Source: Candidatus Latescibacterota bacterium (GTDB lineage Bacteria > Latescibacterota > UBA2968 > UBA8231). From it: DNA of 6,003 nucleotides. Below, one piece after another: positions 5,493 through 6,003 of the stretch. Every line of letters starts with the position of its first letter. Positions within the stretch are counted from its first letter, which is position 1. Location of the stretch: NCBI GenBank assembly GCA_022826515.1, contig JAJDUT010000043.1, positions 1 to 6,003 on the forward strand, given 5' to 3'. A program made the translations under genes and the position numbers. The notes under the pieces were generated by a model, which worked only from the letters and a program-made list of their open reading frames with translations, had not been told where the DNA came from and did not search any database.

Positions 5493-6003
5493 TCAGACCA
5501 GTTGCGAGAGGAAGGTCTGCGCCGGGACGATAATGGGTTGGTGGTGGGCAAAACAGTCGCGTTCAATGTATGGCAAGTCCAGGGCCACTTGCAGAGCGTG
5601 TGGTGCCCCCGTCTGGCGTTGAAATAAATGCAGGGCCGGGGACAGGGAGGCACTGCCGGAGCGCTTGACTTCGACTAGGAACCAAGGCCGTCCATCGCGG
5701 ACGACGACAAAATCCACTTCGCGTTGTTGCTTGTCGCGCAAAAAGAACAGACCGAAATCTCCCTCGCCGCGATCGCTCCACAGATGCACGGCTTTGAGGA
5801 GTGCGCTGGCCACTAAATTCTCGGCGCGGGCACCATCGTCGGGTGCCTGCGACCAGTCCCATAAATAGTACTTAGGCTCTTTGCGCAGAGAGCGGGCTAC
5901 ATTGACGTGCCAAGGCCGAATCGCATAACAAAAGTAGAGGGATTCGAGAATCCCAATCCAGCGCCGCACGCTATCTACTGAGGCGCTGATGGCGCGGGCG
6001 AGG
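5493..6003 (-). CDS. DUF4143-type AAA-family ATPase, C-terminal part (partial at right edge)
   Basis: The frame is open to the window edge; the visible 169 residues end naturally with a TGA. It begins inside a helix-turn-helix-like stretch (VDSVRRWIGILESL, about residues 9-22), followed by IRPWHVNVARSLRKEPKYYLWDW (28-50), ENLVASALL (61-69), REVDFVVV (94-101) and VEVK (110-113). This order is characteristic of the C-terminal DUF4143 region of ATP-binding proteins. D97, E111 and K113 resemble the core of a PD-(D/E)xK nuclease fold, though nuclease activity in this family is not established. The N-terminal AAA domain would lie outside the window. A GTG at 5969 falls mid-domain and is not the true start. 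These ATPases are common in mobile and accessory regions, with mostly unknown roles. The gene is co-oriented with the abiE operon but separated from it by 238 bp and a promoter. Confidence 0.9.
   Translation of the reverse strand, partial: LARAISASVDSVRRWIGILESLYFCYAIRPWHVNVARSLRKEPKYYLWDWSQAPDDGARAENLVASALLKAVHLWSDRGEGDFGLFFLRDKQQREVDFVVVRDGRPWFLVEVKRSGSASLSPALHLFQRQTGAPHALQVALDLPYIERDCFAHHQPIIVPAQTFLSQLV

Noticed and set aside
5969..5969. GTG at 5969 as the start of the DUF4143 gene
   Set aside because: The frame stays open to the window edge, and upstream residues (LARAISASVDS) continue the helix-turn-helix typical of this family, so the gene is cut by the edge rather than short.

Overview
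The window is a moderately G+C-rich bacterial segment in which every gene I can support is on the minus strand, so transcription runs from right to left. The organism cannot be fixed from this sequence. A sigma-54 activator, a consensus -24/-12 promoter and a perfect Shine-Dalgarno sequence show a bacterium that uses RpoN. The propeller-rich regulator would fit an environmental lineage (a Latescibacteria-like or proteobacterial genome, for example), but that is a guess.

Layout, in order of transcription. At the right edge (5493-6003) lies the C-terminal part of a DUF4143-type AAA ATPase whose beginning is outside the window. A 238-bp gap then carries a promoter and inverted repeat for a type IV toxin-antitoxin operon. 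In that operon abiEi (antitoxin and repressor, 4457-5254) overlaps abiEii (nucleotidyltransferase toxin, 3586-4467) by 11 bp. A 158-bp leader with two competing hairpins and a perfect tandem 9-mer precedes one very large gene (302-3427). It encodes a 1041-residue regulator made of about 13 propeller repeats, a Y_Y_Y domain, a sigma-54-interacting AAA+ domain with an intact GAFTGA loop, and a Fis-type helix-turn-helix.

The most interesting part is the 301-bp non-coding stretch downstream of the regulator. It reads as a complete sigma-54 control region for a gene that starts just beyond the left edge. Three 19-bp dyads repeat at an exact 21-bp period (189-249), as expected of enhancer sites. 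An intrinsic terminator (85-116) closes the regulator transcript. Then come a textbook -24/-12 promoter (51-68) and a 10-nt perfect Shine-Dalgarno sequence (7-16). The simplest model is that the soluble propeller protein senses a cytoplasmic signal, binds the tandem dyads and switches on the off-window gene through RpoN. The sequence elements are directly visible; the circuit and its signal are inference.

The AbiE operon and the DUF4143 ATPase look like accessory or defence-type cargo and have no evident link to the sigma-54 circuit.
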